Source: Spongospora subterranea
Taxonomy: Eukaryota > Endomyxa > Phytomyxea > Plasmodiophorida > Plasmodiophoridae
Assembly (NCBI GenBank): GCA_900404475.1
Contig: OUQQ01000114.1
Coordinates: forward strand, 1-40,405
Reading direction: 5' to 3'
Length of the DNA: 40,405 nucleotides
Below the pieces are notes generated by a model. It was not told where the DNA came from and ran no database searches. It was given only the letters and a program-made list of their open reading frames with translations. The translations under genes and the position numbers were made by a program. Shown one piece after another: positions 21,565 to 36,968 of this stretch. Each line of letters begins with the position of its first letter. Position 1 is the first letter of the stretch.

Positions 21565-21907
21565 GATCGGCGATAACGATGGGATCTAGACCAGCAATAC
21601 AAACGACCTCCGGCCGATACTATTTCAATATCGGTTGTGATATAAACAGACACAACTAGGAATCTCTATCTCATCCACTTGTACAGTAATGTTACAATGA
21701 TTGCCCCTAGGCGGCCAACACTATAGCGGGGCAGAGGTGCTCAATGCGGATACTCAATCACGATATCAATTACTCAAACTTACACACAGGATTACAGTTA
21801 TAGGGATGGATAAAAGGAGGCCTCGCGCTGGTCAATCACTCAGTGACAGTCATGACTGTGGAGGTCGCGCACTGTCATCTTCTTCCTCTCGGCTTTTCGG
21901 AGTTTTA
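21565..21907. other. Intergenic, upstream of epsin
   Basis: This is the likely epsin promoter and the 3' flank of the next minus-strand gene. A short plus-strand frame (21701-21958) is antisense to a better-supported exon and is not called. Confidence 0.4.
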
Positions 21908-22081
21908 TCACCGTACAAGCCCACATTTCGCCAGCAACTGTACTGCACTGTCGAATAATTCGGGTCCGATGATGTGTAGCTGCTTGGACCCGGTCACCTT
22001 GAATTCGATCTCATGGCGTACAATCGTACTACTGCGCGTTCCCTCATATTGTGAGGGATTCAATGAACGTCTCCACCAAAG
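21908..22081 (-). CDS. Terminal exon of a hypothetical gene
   Basis: A 58-codon minus-strand stretch follows an acceptor (gctgtgatag) and ends in TGA. Its peptide includes STIVRHEIEFKVTGSKQLHI and ELFDSAVQLLAKCGLVR, which reads like a genuine globular C-terminus. The upstream exon or exons should lie in 22090-22320, where an open stretch with INSLLKTERIFVQYR ends near a GTGAAC donor, but the phases could not be reconciled. The family is unknown. The gene precedes epsin in the same orientation. Confidence 0.35.
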   Translation of the reverse strand, partial: LWWRRSLNPSQYEGTRSSTIVRHEIEFKVTGSKQLHIIGPELFDSAVQLLAKCGLVR

Positions 22082-22507
22082 CTATCACAGCAATGCTCTG
22101 TCCTGTGAAAAGAGTGAGATAATCGGTCCTAGAGTTCACGATATTGGACGAAAATGCGTTCCGTTTTTAACAATGAATTGATGGTAATCAGTTGATGAAT
22201 GTCGGTGACAACAGATAAGTGTCTAGATTGAGCGTGTCAATAATCTGCATCATTCAATCTCATGTTTTACTATATCTATTATGGTTAGCACTGAAACAAG
22301 TTGTTGAATTTGGGAATACATTCGCTGTTTCCGGCGACATCTCTCTGGCATCCACAAACTGTGTTAAAGGAGTTAGTCGCTGTTTTTAAAATGCCAAATT
22401 ACTGTAGCTCGTATACTGTCAACCATAAAAAACCGCTGGTTCCCGTACATGCCATAAAGGAAACCATTAACAGATGAAATTGAACAACGTGTCTCAAGTT
22501 ATATACA
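22082..22507. other. Probable 5' exons of the hypothetical gene and intergenic DNA
   Basis: Fragments of minus-strand coding-like sequence are seen at about 22090-22260 (see the terminal exon entry). The remainder is A+T-rich and shows nothing. Confidence 0.3.
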
Positions 22508-24112
22508 CTATGATTTTATTGAACTTCTGATATCGTGGAAGCTTCGGAATCTGTTATATGATTCGTTGACTGCCTTGAATGTTTCTTCAGCCCGATATCG
22601 GGATTCCAACAGATCGCCTATATGTTTATCGGGATGGATCTTGAGCAGGGCCCGTTTATAGCTTTTACTCGTTTCTTCAAAGGTGGCAGTCGCTGGCAAA
22701 TACGGCGCTTGGCCGGGAACGGCTCGATTAACGTTGTTCAAAAGCCAGCGAAGGCTTCTGTTTTTTCTCCATTCTTCGACCTCGCCAATAATCTAATGAT
22801 TGTAAATTTATTGTCGTGTTTCTTATAATAGAAAACATACCTGAGTTCGAAGGCGCTCGTTGTCTTCTCTCTCAATTCTGATTTGCTCTTCGCGATGCCT
22901 TTGCGAGCTTCTCTTCTCTAGTAGAGCCAGTAGTTCATGACGCTCCATGCAATGCATCTCGACATTTCCCACACCCATACTCCTCAGCTGTTGTTTCAGT
23001 TCGCGAATTGGTGTCCGTGCTAGCTCTGGGTCGCCGCCGGGAGTCTGAGTTGTATTGCCAGAGTTGGGCTTGTTGGAGCTTGCGGGCCTGTATGATTTCC
23101 ACTGATTGTTGACATCTTTTTGCATCATCTCCCACGCTTTCTTTGCTGCGGTGATGGGATCCTCCTGAGATTTTTCTGATCTCATTTCCCGACGCCTCTC
23201 CCTTTCTTTCTTTTTCCGAAGACGCAATTCTTCATCGTAAAAGAACCGTTCTATTCGAGATAATTTATCCGGGTCGATACGCTCTCCCTCTGTGAGTTTT
23301 GTCCTTACTTTGGCGGCAGCGGCAGCCACAGGATCCGTTGCAGGTGTTTGTGCAGATTGATGCGGTTCGGTCAGAGACGGCAACGAACCAGAATTCAGAG
23401 AATTGGGCAGCGTTTTAATCGGGAAACGACGGTTGTGATGAAAACTGACCGGATCGTCCTTTACATTCTGCGGTTCAGGAACCTCATAATGCGTTTGTTG
23501 CTTCTCCATCCTGGGCACACTTGGCTCGTACACCTTTCCCGTCCCTTTCTCATCTTTGTTGTTGAGACGGCGATGTCTTTTGTGTTCGGCCATTCCAGGC
23601 ACAGCAACTGATTTTCTGGAAGGCGGTTTGCTGTTGGAAGGAGTTGACGACATAGACTGTTCTGAGAGCCTTCGGGAAGGAGCTGACCCGACCGTGTTTG
23701 CTGCAGCCTTGGCGTCAGCAGCTAAACGGTGCAGACGCTCTTCCAGGGTAGTCATCATCCGAATTCTATCGCTAGTTGAGGTTGACGACTGCGGCGCAGT
23801 ACGACGCCCTTCCTCCGGGCGACAAACGGCTTTCCGAAGTAAGCGATCGACTCGAGCTGCTGATGATTCAGCAGCTGCAGTATGGCGTTTTGGTAATGAA
23901 AACAAGTCGGCAACATCGTGCTCGGCTCGAGATGATATCAAGGGGTCTGCGTCGACATCTACCCCATTCCAACGGCGCTGACTTTTCGCCCGAATGGAGT
24001 CGGCCCTATTCTTTGCTTTCGCATAACGTCGGCGCCATTCGCTTACCAGGCGTTTATAGCGAATCGGTGGAGCACCATGTTCCAGTGGAACCGAAAAAAT
24101 CGGTGGCAACAT
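22508..24112 (-). CDS. J-domain protein, auxilin-like C-terminal J domain
   Basis: Exons 24112-22841 and 22792-22508, joined over a 48-nt intron with a GTATGT donor, give 518 residues. The first 340 residues are Arg/Ser/Pro-rich and mostly disordered, with a run of charged residues (LRKKKERERRREMRSEKSQE). About residues 378-412 (PIRELKQQLRSMGVG...ERHELLALLEKR) resemble a SAP-like helical motif. The C-terminus, WRKNRSLRWLLNN followed by YKRALLKIHPDKHIGD, is a J domain with the HPD motif placed at the end of the protein, as in auxilin/GAK-type clathrin uncoating cofactors and plant JAC1 relatives. It should recruit Hsp70. Whether it uncoats clathrin is inferred only from this C-terminal placement. 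Confidence 0.8.
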
Positions 24113-24386
24113 ATTGGCCCGTGCAACTGATATGTTCTAATCCAGGAGTACCAATAGGCGATCAACAAATGTGGAATCTGGATAAGATACTGTGATGTAA
24201 GAGTAAACCACCCACGACGACTATATATTACAATTCAGGGTGGAGAAGCCATGACGTAAATCACAATGGAAATGTTGAATGGTCATGGCGAAACAGTTCA
24301 ACACCTGTTGTCGTGTGACGCCATCTAGCAATGCAGTTGGTCACAGAATATTTCCTGAGTTTCTATATTAGACGACACATTTGATA

Positions 24387-24941
24387 TCACGATCGAGCGG
24401 GATCCATCTTGAACTGCTGCCGTTCAGTTCGCTTTCCGGCTTCCAACAGGAATAGCGTCGAACTCATGGCAATCGTCAACATCGCAGCTGATAACGCTCC
24501 CGTCTTGACACTATTCGCTGGTGGAAAAAACCGTTAAGCATATTGCTGCTGCTGTTTGAACCTCTAGCATTACCGTGTAAACCTAGACAGGCTCCTGCAG
24601 CTGAACAAGCCGCCGTTTGTGACCAAATACTATGAGACCCGGGTTTATCCCAGCTTCGAGTCAGGTTCCTGGCAATGGAGTACGCTGCACCCGATGACGC
24701 CATAAGAAGTGAATATCTCCCGACATTATGCAAAGTATTCTTAATGTACGTGCCGCGATTCAGTTCACTCGATGTATATCGATTAGAATGGAAAGACTAC
24801 CTGAAGAAACGGTTGTGAATGCCCAGGACGTCCTGCTGGCAAATCGGACCAGATCGCTTTTAGAGTTCCGACTACAGTTCCAATCCCAGCTCCAAGGATA
24901 GTCGTGCGAACAGGATCTAGCATGCCATCGTCTTTGCCCAT
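24387..24941 (-). CDS. Tim17/22/23-family inner-membrane protein, possibly NDUFA11-like
   Basis: Exons 24941-24801, 24739-24574 and 24517-24387, with introns of 61 and 56 nt, give 145 residues in consistent phase. Four hydrophobic, Gly/Ala-rich segments are visible: TTILGAGIGTVVGTLKAIW, the RYSLLMASSGAAYSIAR region, TAACSAAGACLGLH and GALSAAMLTIAMSSTLFLL. This is the layout of the Tim17 superfamily, which includes the translocases and the complex I accessory subunit NDUFA11 (B14.7). The moderate length and D-P start suit NDUFA11, but the match is by topology and pattern only. A 5' exon may be missing: the frame stays open upstream of the ATG at 24941 to an AG acceptor near 24974, and duplicated GTAAGTGTA donor-like sequences lie at about 25028-25060. 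Confidence 0.55.
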
Positions 24942-27132
24942 CTGTCCGTTGATTTTGCCCACCAATCGTGGCTGATGAGGTCGGGAGAATCGAAAATACC
25001 AACGGGCTGACCCTGACCGAAGGATGTTTCGTTACACTTACTCTTCGGTACACTTACTCTTGATTGGGGTTCAGACTGGCGCACAAATTTAATTCCGACT
25101 GTGAAAGCAGCCACATGAGTCAGGGATGGCGGGCCGGTTCAGAAACCAAGAAATCACTGTGATGATCGTTTAGTGATTGGTCTAAAGTTCCCATCATGAA
25201 TTCCAAGCATGTTGACCTTTGGTATCAAAATGCGGTGAGCATGTCATCAATATGCCAGAGAGTGGTCAGCATTCGAAAACCGTTCTTTAGGAATTTGAGA
25301 AAACAGCCCCGGTTAAGATGCCCTGACGAAGTCTTGATCGGCTCTTTCCACGCTGCATCAAAAATATTTGACGAGCTGGAAAGATATCGATGAATTTGAT
25401 TCCAGAGATACGAGCTTTTGTCTGTTGACAATCGTCCAATCCCATTGCGTGTGGCAATTGGTACTCGATGATTACGGGTACATGTCTGCATAATGAATTA
25501 CTCTCAACGTGCCTCTGAAGATTTGTCCGATAACCTTTGAAACCCAAGCACACATGGATAATGCCGAAAATTTGAACTTTTTGGATATCCTACGAACCGC
25601 TTTTCATGCGTATTAGTAGGCAACTATTCGTGATACAAACCGTGATGCACATTATTGATCGTAAAAATGCAACTACAAATATATCACTGTTTATGTGAGG
25701 CACTCCTTTCCGCATAATAATTCTTTCAACTGTTCCATGTGTTCAATGGCAAACTCCTGGATTAATTTGATCATTTTAATGGGTCCCATAATGAGGCCGT
25801 GTACTTTGTCAGATATATAACGACTGACAATTGGTTGATGATGATCAAGATCATACTTGTACAGGATCACTTCTATAGTGATTTCACCTGTCTAGTCATT
25901 CCCAAAAATGACAGATCTACCCAACCTGGACGATGATCAATAGGTGCTCTCGCTTAGCGTGAGGCTGGGCTCTGTTCCATATCATATCATGATAGGAATG
26001 GGCGCCCACGATGACCGTATTACTTGCCATCATTCCGGCTTGTGATTGCGGGAGCACCATTCTGACAGGTTCATCATATCAAACCCCATAATTAATCAAA
26101 ACGAATGCCATTCTCCCCTGGTTTCAAAGCTTGGTGTTTCAGATTGGTTAAGTATATCTTCTGAGAGTTCATAGTGGTTCGTGACGCTGTGCTCTTTTTC
26201 GCGACGCGTGACCAAGGTTTAACCAAAGAGGCGTTGCATGACGCTATCGTCAGAAGTGGGGCAGGTCAATTTGACGAACGCACAAATTCTTCATTTTTGG
26301 CGCAATCCAGATGCAATTGATTGTTAAAATTCGCCATTGACTCTAGTCACTTCTTATCTTAGAACTTGATGAAGGAATTGTACATCGGGCAGCTTCTCAG
26401 AGTAAATAGACTTTATTTTTTCCATTTCGTTGGATACATAAACTTCGTATCAATTTGTCTCGATGACGAGGTGTTTTTTACAAAATGTTCGTGATGACGT
26501 CGTTCCGGTACCTTAATACATTACGTGGATGGTATTTATAAAAACCTCAGGTCAGATGAAAAGCTAGCATTGAGATCCTCAATCCCAATCTAGATATTTG
26601 ACCGGCGGCGCGTTGGTTCCCGGTGGTGCAAGTCAAGCGAATCGTGAAGTCCATGCTCTTTAGAGCAAAGGAACGGTGCCAACCAATTTGCGACTCTGTC
26701 GTCAATGTACACAGTCGACGATACATGGCAAACGTCCACACGTCGAAGTCAAACAAAATCGAGAGCTAATGAGGATACGATTATCCCAGAGCTGGCCCTA
26801 TTTTCCTGGCACGGAAGCGAACTGACATCGAAATCGACGGTATTCGGTGAGAAACAATATCAAGCTGCAACATTCATTTTCCCAAACAAGCCAATCGATC
26901 CATCCACAAAGCTGCTGTCCTTCAGGGTTCCACTAAAGCATCTGGAGGGCGGCCAGTGTTTTCTGTAGGCCCGTTTTTGATTACGGCAACGAGAAGGAAT
27001 GACAGGAGGCCGCAGCCCCGCAGTAAAATCCAAAGGTAGAGTCTTGCAATGTACACTAGGCGCAACGGTAATGCAGTGATGCGTAACCCCATGATGCAGT
27101 TTCACAGTTCTCGTTCTCGCAATCGTTTGCTG
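24942..27132. other. Gene-poor region between the Tim17-family gene and PAM16
   Basis: No gene can be supported. A 65-codon plus frame at 25196-25393 (MNSKHVDLWYQNAVSMSS...) overlaps open minus frames. A plus frame at 26705-26968 and a minus frame at 26756-26547 are both open and protein-like, so strand cannot be decided. Positions 25560-26540 are A+T-rich without conserved frames. No tRNA-like cloverleaf was found. Confidence 0.4.
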
Positions 27133-27630
27133 ATGGCGTCACCGCTCGGACGGCTGATTGCCCAGCTACTTGTCGTGGGCACTTCAGTAGTCAGCAAGGC
27201 ATTTGTCCAAGCCTATCAACAGGCAGTTGCCAGTAGGGTTTTTTTCGCTCATCGAAAATTGTGGTTTTGATGTGATGCATGTAGACGCCGGAAGGCAAGG
27301 TGGGACAAAAGCTGCTGCGGCAAGTTTATCACAGGCGCTATCAAGGAAGATTCAAGTTGATGAGGCGGAAAAGATACTAAATGTGACGAAGGGTGTCACC
27401 GAAGAACAACTTGAAAAAGTAAAGTTTCTTGTAGCAATTTTCGTGTTTCTCGTTATTCATGGCGCTGATCTTTTCAGTCATTTAACCATTTATTTGATGC
27501 CAACAAGGTGGAGGACGGTGGTTCATTTTATATTCAGTCGAAGGTGTATAGAGCATATGAATGTCTCAAACTAGATATCCAGTCCAAAGCGGGGGAATCT
27601 TCAAACAAGACAATAAATTCGTCTAGATAG
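27133..27630 (+). CDS. PAM16: PAM16/TIM16, mitochondrial presequence translocase motor subunit
   Basis: Exons 27133-27232, 27285-27418 and 27478-27630, with introns of 52 and 59 nt, give 128 residues. The N-terminus MASPLGRLIAQLLVVGTSVV is the short hydrophobic segment that docks PAM16 to the inner membrane. SKAFVQAYQQAVA matches the conserved region before the J-like domain. EAEKILNVTKGVTEEQLEK plus FNHLFDANKVEDGGSFYIQS is the degenerate J domain, with DAN in place of HPD as expected for this J-like protein. YRAYECLKLDI completes the family pattern. It pairs with PAM18/TIM14 and restrains its stimulation of mitochondrial Hsp70 during protein import. All phases agree and length is normal. Confidence 0.92.
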
Positions 27631-28134
27631 TCTTATCTTACTGTAAATCTGCCCTGCTATAGATAATGCAACTTTATGAAAAATAATCAATATTTTCATG
27701 CTATACAGTTTTCAAAATTGCAAAGTCAGTCTCAGCTAGCAATTTTTCTTGATGATGAACGTCGCCTATCCTGATCAGTGATCTGTCATTGGCCAAACTT
27801 TTAAAATGTCAATCCCGATCATTTACGATATGTTGTTTCCTCAACTGAAAAGGCCAATCCCGGTTCAATTATGTTATCTCCCCAACTCAAGGGGCCAATC
27901 TCAATCACTGCAATATGTGTTTCAACAGCTTGAGGAGGCCAATCTCAATATATTTCAGTGATCACTGACTGGAATTGAGTGGGTGAAACCGCCCAAGCCC
28001 GGCCTGCCCTGCCTGGTACCACCACTGCCCAGGCCGACCCTGATAAGATTCAAGAGCGATTATCACTTTGAATCATTTCCTCGCCGCAAATCAGTCAACG
28101 GAACTAACGATCGTTTCCTTTTGATATTCTGATC
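27631..28134. other. Intergenic region upstream of LCB2
   Basis: It contains the CCAAT repeat described separately and a C+G-rich patch (27980-28045, CCCGGCCTGCCCTGCCTGG type). No frame or RNA gene is seen. Confidence 0.5.
27806..27960 (+). promoter_or_regulatory. About 43-bp degenerate repeat carrying CCAAT boxes
   Basis: Four degenerate units follow each other with CAAT cores at about 27810 (TCAAT), 27854, 27895 and 27939, i.e. 41-45 bp apart. Three contain GGCCAATC(C/T)C or GGCCAATCTC, and all are preceded by a CAAC(T/A)..(A/G) stretch (TCAACTGAAAA, CCAACTCAAGG, TCAACAGCTTGAGG). The array ends about 175 nt before the LCB2 ATG. CCAAT is the core of NF-Y sites in many eukaryotes, so this may be a promoter element; that function is inferred. 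Confidence 0.45.
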
Positions 28135-30470
<2,336 letters not shown>

Positions 30471-30561
30471 ATAAAACGTACAAAAGACCCAAATTTCCAG
30501 AATCGCGATCGTTCAATGGAGTGGAAATATCTCAATAAGAAATCATCAGTACGTAATTGCA

Positions 30562-31136
30562 ATGAAGTCACCTAACGCCACAGCGATCCGTAAACCGCCG
30601 TCGTTCGCCAAGCCAACGACGGCATCGTGTAGACGGGTATTGGCAGCGACAATAGGTGAAGAGCAACAACAGCCTAGCCATGATCTGAGCTGGTCAATGA
30701 GGGAATATCTAGACAGAGATGGGGAGCTGATCTCCCCCGAATTGCTCTTATCAGGTTCTGCCCGGTCCGGTATCGGAAATTCCGAAACGATGATTGCTGA
30801 AACATTTTCGGTTTAGTTTCTGATCGAGTTATCGGTCTGTTTAATGAATGTTGTCGGGGAATCGGATCACGTCCTTGTTCTCGTATTAGCAATTCCCATT
30901 TTTTGCGTTTATTGCGGTCGATTTACGTTCTGGGTGACAACTCCCAGCTCAGTACAGCTCAGGCTGAATTGGCCTTTATACGAGCTCGGAATCCCTATTC
31001 GCCAACCCTCAATCTGGACGGGTTTGATCGGGCATTAGCCAATATTGCTCACACATTATATCCATCATCAGTCTGCCCAATCGCTCGTCTCTTCGAATTG
31101 ATCAATGATCGACGACCGCCTTCAAATAAACAATAA
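30562..31136 (+). CDS. Hypothetical protein, two exons
   Basis: I do not recognise this protein. Exon 1 (30562-30764) begins MKSPNATAIRKPPSFAKPTT and includes MREYLDRDGELISPELLL. Exon 2 (30890-31136) includes LRLLRSIYVLGDNSQLSTAQ and DGFDRALANIAHTLYPSSV. They join in phase 2 over a 125-nt intron with a GTCCGG donor, which is weak; a stronger-looking GTTTAG site has the wrong phase. The product would be 149 residues, soluble and partly helical. The ATG lies only 91 nt after the LCB2 stop, in the same orientation. Confidence 0.5.
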
Positions 31137-31875
31137 CGTAACTAGACAATGTAGACAGAAGTGGACCAAACGTGTTGCAGCAGGCGATTTCTCATTTGGA
31201 ATCATCGAACCGCTATCGCAGTTCTAATAACTGTATCCGAACATGATCACACCACATTTATCGGGGAGAACCAACAGTAGCGCTCTGTGATGAAAATCCC
31301 TCACAAAGAACGATCTGTTTTTTGTCATGTTCCGACTTCAGAACCCGTTAGACACCTTGCGAATGACCGCAACATGATGGTTTAAACAAAAAGAATGACT
31401 ACAGACAGATTTGAAATCGGTCCGATATGGGTATACATGTCGTTGATTGATAATGGGATGGTCTCGGAAATGATTGCTGCTAGGGTGTTTTTGACATATT
31501 TTGATGGCATCAATTGTGGCGTCCAAATTGATGGACTGTGAGGTGAAACGGCGTTCAACGCTTTTCCATCTACAGCTTAGCCAACATGGAAAAGCCTGCC
31601 CCAATGTTCTGTATTGTATGTGGAACCGAATGAGAAGTGGACGAGCTGATGAGGCGCGATCACACCAGGTAAAGCACATGGCGATACCAGGTGGGGACGT
31701 TAGGTTGACCCTGGTTGGGTGGGCAGATGTACTACAGGGGTTGACTAAGGGTGGTGACTGGGTGTCATGATATTGTGACTGTGGGTGTCATGTTCAGGGT
31801 GACGAGAGCGGCCCCCTTATGCACTATCACACTTTAGTAGTAGAGCTGGTACAGGCTCAATATCATTAATCGATA
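31137..31875. other. Intergenic region with one possible short coding stretch
   Basis: A plus-strand ATG at 31395 opens a 50-codon frame (MTTDRFEIGPIWVYMSLIDN...) that could be spliced (GTCCAA donor, CTACAG acceptor near 31577) to a Cys-containing stretch at 31578-31678. No family is recognised and the minus strand is also open, so it is not called as a gene. Positions 31680-31850 are G+T-rich with repeated GGGTGTCATG. Confidence 0.3.
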
Positions 31876-33795
31876 ATGGAGTCGGAGAAGGAGACGAGTC
31901 TCGGAACAGATGCGGATCCAGATAAGGATCTGCACTATTCAATGGCAGTTCAAGAGCAGATACCGGCTCCTGATTCGAATGAACCAGCCGTTGAGGTATT
32001 TTCCGCCGATGAAGTCAAAGGAGGGCGAACCAAGCCGAAGCGTAGTGCTGAATTATTGGCAAAGAAGGAAATGCTTACAGCACAAAGTTTGACGTTCGAG
32101 TCAACTAAAGCCGACGATGAGAGGCTTTACAGAAGGTTCCGTTCTTGAGAGTTTCCTTATTGCTGTTGAATGACGCTCTTTGAAGTCAGTCTCAGGCGTT
32201 CAAGGCTATATACAACAGAATCCTGAATTCCAAGAGAACGTCGAATGATCTAGCCCATTATTTGACCAATCGCTGTAAGAGGCTTTCGGGCTTGTTTGCG
32301 GAGGACCCCACCGACGTCACGTTCGGGTTGAGTTTGTTAATCTGAACGCCATTTGATTGTCATGGCTCATCGCTTTTCAGGGAAGGTGAATTGGGGACTC
32401 TTCGTCGAGCAACAATATGTTTAGAACAGCTGACAAAGAGCGGACAGGAGCAGTTTGCGGAATGCCAATCAGGAGGTTGCCTACTGTTATTCCAAAAACG
32501 GTCTTGCAATAACATTCTCGGATAGTCTTTGCGCAAAGTGTCAAAAAGGCGCGAGATTTATCCCAGGATTTACAACGTCGGTCCGATGAGCTTCGCTCCG
32601 CGGCTGATAGACACAACGAAACTGTAAGCCTTCCTGGCTTGGACAATTCGTGTCCGCTTTGTTGATATGGTGATATTTAGCTCTTAAACGAACGCACGAC
32701 TATGCTTAACTCATGGAATAATTATGAGCATGCTATGCGCGATAATCTGCTCTCGGAAACCGAAGGAAAAACGACGCCAACATCAAAGGATCCCTATCTA
32801 CTTGCAAGAAAGTATTTGCAACTGTGAATGAGAAATCGTTTGTTTCATTTGCCGTATCCAGATACCTTCATGACCTATCAGTCTATCGGAATGGGCAGAC
32901 TACATACAGGTGAATCAGCCAAGGTTACGATGCAGTTAGCTGATTATTTTAACATAGTCGCGCCATGAAGAAAATTTTCGAAGAAGTGCATCTGAATGAC
33001 GGCCGGCGGATAAATGTTATCAAGGATATTTTACTGGACTATCTTTTAGCGTAATGCCCTAAATTCAGCTTGATGTAGCGATTGTAACCTTTCGGCAGAG
33101 AGAAAAGTATGCTAGTTAGCAAACTTAATCTTCTTGATGAGTCCCTCACCGCTGTCAAATCAATCGACCGAGAACAGGATGTGAATATGTTCCTTATGAC
33201 TGCCAAAGAATTGTGCGCTGACGATCGGGGCAAAATAGTGTTTGATTTTGAACCGAAAAGCGAAGGTTTCAGCAGTTTTTTGCGACGGGCTTTGAGAACA
33301 CTTTTCATTATTCCTTTAGGAGACATGCTCATTGTGGAGCGCTTGAGATCACATGTCCAGCATAAGGGCTTACTTTCTCGTCAAGGCAAAATTGTACGTT
33401 ATTCAGTATCAATCGAACGGAAATTGATCTTTTCTAGGTGAAATCAAACTATAAATTAGGTCACGCTGTCTTAACTTTAGCTGGGTTTTTACATTTTTTC
33501 GACAAACGCGAGGTACAAAAATTCAACTGCACATGCACGTGGCATGGCAATAGCTCAAGTATTCGAGGTTTAGGACGATTCTCCTGTATTCCGGTTGTCT
33601 TTGCAGGGAGCGGAAGTTAAAAACACTGAAGAGACTGAACCGTGTTCTTTCACATTGAGCATTCCAAACCGGTCATTTTTTTCTGTAAGTTCATCGCCTG
33701 ACGTTTACGTATTCAAGGCCGAAGATCCATCGAGTTTGAAAGAATGGACGTCCATGATCAGTGGTTGTATTGACAGGCTTGGCAGCACCGGATAA
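31876..33795 (+). CDS. BAR-PH domain protein
   Basis: Eleven exons join in phase: 31876-32135, 32186-32326, 32381-32475, 32526-32623, 32681-32811, 32862-32909, 32958-33050, 33108-33265, 33320-33393, 33438-33512 and 33607-33795. They give 453 residues with introns of 44-94 nt. An acidic N-terminus is followed by a long helical region (QAFKAIYNRILNSKRTSNDL, GELGTLRRATICLEQLTKSG, VKKARDLSQDLQRRSDELRS) with the character of a BAR domain, residues about 85-340. The C-terminus is a PH domain (about 352-450) beginning HKGLLSRQGKI and ending VYVFKAEDPSSLKEWTSMI, with the invariant Trp of the last helix. BAR-PH proteins bind curved phosphoinositide membranes; here no ArfGAP or RhoGAP domain follows. 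Intron 8 (54 nt) has no stop and a length divisible by three, so its retention would add 18 residues. Confidence 0.75.
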
Positions 33796-33940
33796 GTTAA
33801 TTTAATGACTAAATTAGGTTCGAATCACATAAGCCACGTTGAGCAACTGTGTCCATCGTTGTAGAATTCGTTTTGACCACCCAATTAGTCCGATTAGACC
33901 ACAACCGTCCGATATCTTCATTTACGAGAATCAATTAGGT

Positions 33941-34141
33941 ATGCCGAAGACGGCAGCGACCAAGCGAGCACCTCTTGGCGAACTAGCCCCAGGGCAGTTG
34001 AACCGTGGCACAAGGTCGTCGGCTCGCATTAGAAAGAAGAAGAACAAAATGAAAGCTCCCCCGATTACAATTCGTAAACCAGCTGGGCGCGTATTCTCCG
34101 TCGGTACCAAGCACGTTAAACACATGCCCGTTAAACGCTAG
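33941..34141 (+). CDS. Small basic protein of unknown function
   Basis: A 66-residue frame starts at the ATG at 33941; the frame is open further upstream without another ATG that is convincing. The product is strongly basic (MPKTAATKRAPLGELAPGQL, SSARIRKKKNKMKAPPITIR) and probably binds nucleic acid or chromatin. No known domain is recognised, although APLGEL-type motifs occur in disordered chromosome-associated proteins. It lies 145 nt after the BAR-PH stop in the same orientation, and converges on CDPK with 108 nt between the stops. Confidence 0.5.
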   Translation: MPKTAATKRAPLGELAPGQLNRGTRSSARIRKKKNKMKAPPITIRKPAGRVFSVGTKHVKHMPVKR

Positions 34142-34249
34142 CCAATCACTATCCCAACGCTGCACCAGCAATTCGTATTTGCATGAGTAAGATTATCAGC
34201 CAGGGTATAATGGATGAACACGTTCCAAATCTATTTCGCTTGTTTCTTA

Positions 34250-36291
<2,042 letters not shown>

Positions 36292-36968
36292 CAGTTCAGG
36301 AAATTTGCGATTAATCCAAAGTGAAATTTGGAACCGTGAAAGGGGGCAAAACGGCACGCGCCCTGTTCAGAACCAATGAATTGATATCTTCGAGAATAAT
36401 GAGCGCCCAATGATTGAAGATTCCAATTATTCCTTTTGTATGGAAGGTGGTCGATTTTATGGGAAACAAAAGAACGGTGTTTATGATGAGGTCGTGTAAT
36501 TAAAGAGTGATCCCCTACGATGGACGTGTTAGATCCTTTCGTGTTCAGCCAGATATGATCGACTCTATCAGCACAACACCGGAGGAAGCGATCTTTAAAC
36601 ACGTCCCAGATGAATGTTCAAGCGATCAGGTTGGAGATGACCCACTATCCGACAGCTGTGTTGCTTAAACCCCAAGCTGCGTCTGATATTGAGTAAGCCG
36701 TTCGATCAAAGAGTTGAGTGGCCATAACCCTTCGGATCATTTCGTCAAGCAAAAATGGTCAGGAACTAGGAAAATAAACAGGTTGGAGACGCGCTGAAAT
36801 AATCTGCACCGCAGATCAACTCGGATGAGAGCGACGACAACAACTCGAATAAGTGACTACAAACAAAAACGAAACATATTGTAAAAAGACTTTAATGTGG
36901 CTTTACAAGGGAATATAAACGAGGTGATTGGTGAGATTGTCGATATCCTTCCCTGTGGCGATTTTGGC
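36292..36968. other. Upstream region of CDPK
   Basis: This probably holds the CDPK promoter and leader. Short open frames on both strands have no recognisable content. Confidence 0.4.

Noticed and set aside
24760..25114. Two alternative minus-strand frames around the first exon of the Tim17-family gene
   Set aside because: Only the frame with TTILGAGIGTVVGT splices in phase to the next two hydrophobic exons; the others end in stops without suitable donors.
30700..30764. EF-hand-like DRDGELISPEL in the protein after LCB2
   Set aside because: The loop lacks the Asp/Asn pattern at the remaining coordinating positions and the invariant Glu at position 12 is misplaced.
33815..33840. TTCGAATC sequence resembling a tRNA T loop
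   Set aside because: The flanking five bases on each side do not pair and no acceptor stem or anticodon arm can be built.
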